Shown here piece by piece: positions 61,601 to 64,000 of a stretch of DNA of 64,000 nt. Below the pieces are notes generated by a model. It was not told the origin of the DNA. It saw only the letters and a list, made by a program, of their open reading frames with translations, and ran no database searches. How positions within the stretch are numbered: position 1 is the stretch's first letter; every line of letters starts with the position of its first letter. A program made the translations under genes and the position numbers. This DNA is from Patella vulgata (Eukaryota > Mollusca > Gastropoda > Patellidae), in contig NC_065881.2 in NCBI RefSeq assembly GCF_932274485.2, positions 56,740,702-56,804,701 on the forward strand, given 5' to 3'.

Positions 61601-61918
61601 GGTCTTTAGCAGTGGGAGGAAACCGGAGGACCCGGAGAAAACCCACAAGGTTGAACAGGCGACCCTACTCCTTGCCACGTACAACCGGGGATTCAAAACC
61701 ACGGCAGTCGACTCAATGACAGACTGTATGATACAGCACGCGCACGCTAACCATTCAGCCATCCAACCCCCCAAAAACACTTAAAAAAAAAACAACCTAA
61801 AATACTTACTCTTGATATTGCTATCGCACAGCTGTAGCCTGCTAATTCCATCAACTGATCAACACTAAATGCATATTCATCAAATAATTCTTCATCAATT
61901 TTCTGTGCTTCTTCCTGA
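49648..61918 (-). CDS. NAXE: NAXE, NAD(P)H-hydrate epimerase (YjeF_N), last four exons
   Basis: The enzyme interconverts the R and S forms of hydrated NAD(P)H so that NAXD can repair them; in animals it is mitochondrial, cytosolic or secreted. Exons on the minus strand: 61918-61810 ([31 protein letters not shown]), 59432-59322 ([20 protein letters not shown]), 55262-54995 ([33 protein letters not shown]) and 49877-49648 ([47 protein letters not shown]). All introns are GT-AG and the phases agree (718 nt). GPGNNGGDG binds the cofactor and DALFGF carries the catalytic Asp. The 61918 exon needs two nucleotides from an earlier exon, so the start and leader peptide are missing. Introns hold a Tc1, repeats, a MITE and a SINE. 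Confidence 0.93.
50693..52219 (+). mobile_element. Tc1-type DNA transposon, copy 2 (1527 bp)
   Basis: Same termini as copy 1 (CTATTCAAAAAAAGTAGGGG and its complement), flanked by TA at 50691-50692 and 52220-52221. It is nearly identical to copy 1 and lies in the last intron of NAXE, on the opposite strand to the gene. Confidence 0.95.
50986..52002 (+). CDS. Tc1-type DD34E transposase, copy 2, start codon changed
   Basis: The codon matching the copy 1 start is ATA (50986-50988) instead of ATG. The next in-frame ATG is 51028, which would drop the first 14 residues at the start of the DNA-binding helices. The rest is open to TAG, one codon before the copy 1 stop. I see four other residue differences (D to N and G to S near the GRPR hook, R to C, Q to P). 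The DD34E residues are all kept. It may be inactive or weakly active; copy 1 could supply transposase. Confidence 0.92.
   Translation: MRRLTQNERLRALGMLQIGTTQAVVARTMNVSQSVISRLWSRYRDTQSVQNRPRSSRPRATTQAQDRFIRTLALRNCVITANQISARLPTDTGVRVSGQTIRNRLHRGHLRARRPRVIPCLRDHHIQARRRWCRDRQHWDNRRWSNVMFSDESRFTVDFLDRRRRVWRRRNERFQDVNVIRHDRFGGGSVMVWGGITVAGRTALHVVAGRVTGQYYRDNILAVHVVPFARRHGRRFIFQDDNARCHRARIVTGYLQQQNITTLPWPALSPDLSPIEHVWDMLGQRLRQRQQRPANVQELAAALQQEWDNLDQNDLRCLIRSMPRRINACLANRGGFTR
52373..54350. repeat. Nested composite of family A and family B repeats
   Basis: The family A head (TTGCCAGGCAACGAAACATA, at 52373) is interrupted at 52443 by a reverse family B copy. That copy runs from TTTTTATACGCTCACATTTT to TGGGCGTATCCTGCCTGGCA (about 53662). 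Family A then resumes (TTATAATACACTAAAATCTG) and at about 53880 switches to family B monomers, ending with a second TGGGCGTATCCTGCC end at 54348. In the inner B copy the monomer period is 160 bp (52671 to 52831), alternating with a longer unit with AAAATGGCCGCCG. Confidence 0.75.
54355..54990. other. NAXE last-intron segment, nothing recognised
   Basis: AT-rich, with no repeat end or exon that I can identify. Confidence 0.4.
55330..56010. other. NAXE intron segment, nothing recognised
   Basis: AT-rich intronic DNA with no clear repeat or exon. Confidence 0.4.
56030..56430 (+). repeat. Degenerate GC-rich repeat with GGGCGCCC cores
   Basis: About six diverged units share TGGGCGCCCCACCAATC and TATGGACGCC, with some in reverse sense. 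The frames at 55975-56462 are by-products. Confidence 0.65.
56440..57360. other. NAXE intron segment, nothing recognised
   Basis: Mixed-composition intronic DNA with CpG around 57120-57180. No gene or known repeat identified. Confidence 0.35.
57370..57620 (+). repeat. Tandem repeat, about 65-bp unit, four copies
   Basis: Units resemble ATCTGTATTCAGTGAGTACT followed by AGTTTAACAGTTTAAAATCA and TCTCAGTTTAGTTAA. A further single unit lies at about 58705-58765. Confidence 0.75.
57845..57925 (-). repeat. Single-arm copy of the 25.99-kb palindrome and its flank
   Basis: AGTAGCTGTTTTTCCATAAG, GTATGTG and GTGTATTGCTCTATCC, then AGTTACTAAATGCCTCT, is the reverse complement of 25963-26038 with few changes. 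Confidence 0.8.
58180..58360. mobile_element. Possible Penelope-type retroelement end plus a duplicated 33-mer
   Basis: AACGTAGCGACGATGATACT, then CTCGTCTTTATCAAGCG, resembles the ends of Penelope-like elements in layout (inverse of a CTTGATAAAGACGAG stem). TTACGTCCGCTTCCACCGAG occurs twice (about 58260 and 58330). The family call is tentative. Confidence 0.4.
58830..59000 (+). repeat. Degenerate tandem repeat, about 30-bp unit
   Basis: Units such as GATSTGGGTTGTTTTATGAA recur with much variation. Confidence 0.5.
59550..59857. mobile_element. hAT-like MITE, 308 bp, 8-bp target duplication
   Basis: The ends CATAGGCGTAG and CTACGCCTATG are exact inverted repeats, flanked by TAGGAGAT at 59542-59549 and 59858-59865. 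An 8-bp duplication fits the hAT superfamily. Internal poly-G/C tracts and repeated CCCGAAAA motifs are present; no coding capacity. Confidence 0.85.
59615..60230 (+). repeat. About 308-bp tandem duplication covering most of the hAT-like MITE
   Basis: Two near-identical units (TTCGGGCAATGAAAAATT to TTTTTTAAAATTAATT) are offset by 307-308 bp. The second lacks one C in a C run. The duplication includes the right half of the MITE and its flank, so it followed the insertion. Confidence 0.9.
60231..60795. other. NAXE intron segment
   Basis: Starts with a CAGGGGCGGATCAAGGAATT block with TTTGCAGGGGGGTTG that may be the end of another DNA transposon. The rest is unassigned. Confidence 0.35.
60800..61508 (+). 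repeat. 357-bp tandem duplication
   Basis: Copies start CTATGGCACTATTGTTTCTT at 60800 and 61157 and are nearly identical to the (GA)n run. The first copy also ends in (GA)n, which belongs to the tail of the SINE at 61510. Confidence 0.92.
61500..61773 (-). mobile_element. tRNA-headed SINE (family 2), full length
   Basis: Minus strand: head TTGGATGGCTGAATGGTTAG, TTTTGAATCCCCGG, then body TTTTCTCCGGGTCCTCCGGT, then tail GTGGACGTTAAACCCC and (CT)n. A short ACTTAAA on both sides may be the target duplication. It lies about 40 bp from the 61810 donor of NAXE. Confidence 0.87.
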
Positions 61919-62169
61919 CTGCAAATATACATAAAACTTGAAAAATTGTAACCATATTTATTTTTGATAGATTATCAATATTTTCGCATTAAAATTAATA
62001 TCAACACAACTGGAAGACATTTATAAATAAGTGACCACTATATCGGAACTACATCACTTCCAGTTTTAAAAAAATTAATATCTGGCTTAGAAAAACTTTT
62101 TTGCTTATGTTACAGAGGGGATTATTTATCAATATATATTTGAGATTTATGGAAACCTTGTTGAAAATC

Positions 62170-62727
62170 GTTGGTCTTCCCCTTTAATTTCATACAGATT
62201 GAATGTTCGCAAGGTTCAACAAAGTGAAACAAAGGTCATAACTGTATAAGTTATTAACATAAATTATTTAAATGTAATAGGCTTCTCCGTTTGACTAATC
62301 TCAATAATGCATATAAATTTCATACAGATCGAATGAAAACTTTTGTCAAGACTGTTCACAAGGTTCAACAAGTGAAACAAGAGCCGTAACTCTAGTAGTA
62401 ATAAACAGAAATTCAATAGGATTCTTTGATTTAGTGATCTAAATAATAAATATCAATTTAATAGATCAGATCATAACTTTAGTCGATAGAGCATTCACAA
62501 GCTTCAACAAAGTCAAACAAGGACCATAACTCTAGACGAAATTAACGGAAATTGTTGAAATTAAATAAGATTATCTTCATCCTACTGATGTAAACAATAC
62601 ATATAAATTTCAAACTGATCAGATAATAAATTAGTCTGTAGAGTGTTCACAAGAAATTGTAGATGACAGACGTACAAACTGAGGTGATGGCAATATACAA
62701 CCACATTTCCATGTGGGCGTATAAAAA
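62170..62727 (+). repeat. Family A repeat copy
   Basis: Monomers with TTTCATACAGATCGAATG, ATAACTCTAGACGAAATTAA and ATTCACAAGCTTCAACAAAG end in CACATTTCCATGTGGGCGTA. Confidence 0.75.
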
Positions 62728-62936
62728 AAAGAACTTTGAGGTATTCACATTTCGTTGAGAAAGCTATATTTGAAGCATGATTATACCTACAAGACGAACA
62801 TAATACAACATTACCTTAAACTCATTTCTGTAATATAAGGTTTTCAAACGAACACAAGCCAGGGCCAGGGTAATGGAATGTAATCATTATATGTTTTGAC
62901 CTAATGGAAGATTTCAAAAGTAAATGGAGATGTAAC

Positions 62937-64000
62937 TAGAACTGCGAAGCAGTAATGACGGGTTTCACCGGTGCCACGTTACCCTTGAACTTATGTCACT
63001 TCCGGTACCAAAATTACATTACTTCCGGTGATAATGAAAATGTTAAATTGGTTTATGAAATCAGAAATAGCATCATCACATGGTGAAAATTTTATGTAAA
63101 TCCTATAATAGTTGCCACCTTTATAGACCAAAAACCTTGAAAAATGACTTGTAGAAAATCGCCTATTTCTCTGCAACCGTACAAGTTAGAAACCATTTTG
63201 AGGTATCTGTATGATCGAATGAGTTCATTCTATTTGTTGATTGGAATCAAATATCATAATTTTAAAAACATTACAAATCTGATTCATTTGAATAAAATAT
63301 CTGTTTTGAAGGCTAAAAATACAGTTTTTGCCAAAATGACGTTACTTCCGGTGATAATGAAAATCTTAAATTACTTGTATGAAATCGTAAATGGCATTAG
63401 GTATCACACAATGAAAATTTCATGAAAATCGAATAATAATTGACACTTTTATTGACAAAAAACCTTAAAAAGTGACCTGTTGAAAATTGCCTATTTCTCC
63501 GCAACTGAACAAGTTAGAAACCATTTTGTGATATCTATATGATCGTAAGGGTTCATTGTATTAGTTCATTTGAATCAAATATCAAAATTTTAAACAAATA
63601 ACAAATATGACTCATTTGAATAAATTACTGGTTTCGAAGGCTATAAATACAATTTTTGCCCAAATTACGTCATTTCCGGTGATATTGAAAATGTTAAATT
63701 GGTTTGACCTAGTTAAAATTGACATTACACATCAAATGGTGTCACTTTTATGAAAATCGAATAATAATTGACTCTTTTACAGGCAAACTAGCGTAAAAAG
63801 TGACTCATGCAAAATTGCCCATTTCTCGGCAACTGCGCATATTACAAATTAATTTTCACATACATTCTCTCCGTATAGATTATTGCTACGAGTTTATGAA
63901 AGTTACGAAGTAATATTTTAAAATATGAAAACGCTGGATGGGTTGTAAATAGCTTAATTTTACACCTTTTTTCACCTTTTAATCGAAATAGCCCGAAAAC
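62937..64000 (+). repeat. Tandem repeat (family C), about 320-bp unit, at least three copies, runs off the window
   Basis: CTTCCGGTGATAATGAAAAT or its near match occurs at about 63023, 63346 and 63673. Each is followed by ATGGTGAAAATTTTATG-like, AAAATCGCCTATTTCTC and TGATCGAATGAGTTCATTC blocks. The left edge has AGAACTGCGAAGCAG. The frames at 62991-63425 are by-products. Confidence 0.75.

Noticed and set aside
62760-62850. Possible first exon of NAXE (minus strand, ATGAGTTTAAG before a GT)
   Set aside because: The encoded residues do not resemble the YLS-like end expected before QEEAQ, and the required two-nucleotide phase was not met convincingly.

Overview
The window is a piece of animal genome: AT-rich, with long repeat-laden introns, canonical GT-AG splicing and conserved metazoan genes. 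The tRNA-headed SINEs, the Tc1 transposons and the repeats ending in TGTGGGCGTAT look most like a mollusc, probably a gastropod. That placement is inference.

Four conserved genes and one BTB coding exon can be built from exon homology and matching splice phases. (1) + strand, 613-2141: two tandem versions of the last coding exon of a p24-gamma cargo receptor (TMED3/TMED7 type); the earlier exons lie left of the window. (2) - strand, 33981 to 8483: a complete 20-exon gene of the LEDGF/HDGF family, with an N-terminal PWWP domain, a long charged middle, an integrase-binding domain (IBD), a 290-codon acidic SVD-rich exon and a short C-terminal exon. The joined exons give 3213 nt, which is 1070 residues plus stop. 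(3) - strand, 25508 to 24675: a single-exon KCTD-like BTB/T1 open frame inside intron 6 of that gene. (4) + strand, 34712 to 44831: a complete 4-exon MESH1/HDDC3 gene (188 codons including stop), head-to-head with the LEDGF gene across about 730 bp that holds a TTTGGCGGGAG motif. (5) - strand, 61918 to 49648: the last four exons of NAXE; its first exon was not found and is probably beyond the right edge.

Layout: 0-2.1 kb TMED terminal exons; 2.1-8.4 kb convergent intergenic DNA with repeats; 8.5-34.0 kb LEDGF gene with the nested BTB exon; 34.0-34.7 kb shared promoter; 34.7-44.8 kb MESH1, whose large first intron holds an intact Tc1 transposon, a decayed Tc1 relative, a SINE and a foldback element; 44.8-49.6 kb convergent intergenic DNA; 49.6-61.9 kb NAXE, whose introns hold a second near-identical Tc1, a nested repeat composite, several tandem duplications, a hAT-like MITE and a SINE; 62-64 kb repeats.

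MESH1 (NADPH phosphatase / ppGpp hydrolase) and NAXE (epimerase that repairs damaged NAD(P)H) are neighbours and both act on the nicotinamide cofactor pool. The most interesting observations are the phase-matched BTB exon inside the PWWP gene, the duplicated TMED terminal exon, a perfect 180-bp palindrome, a 100-bp foldback element with a 9-bp target duplication, and two repeat families that share ends and a monomer core but otherwise carry different monomers.
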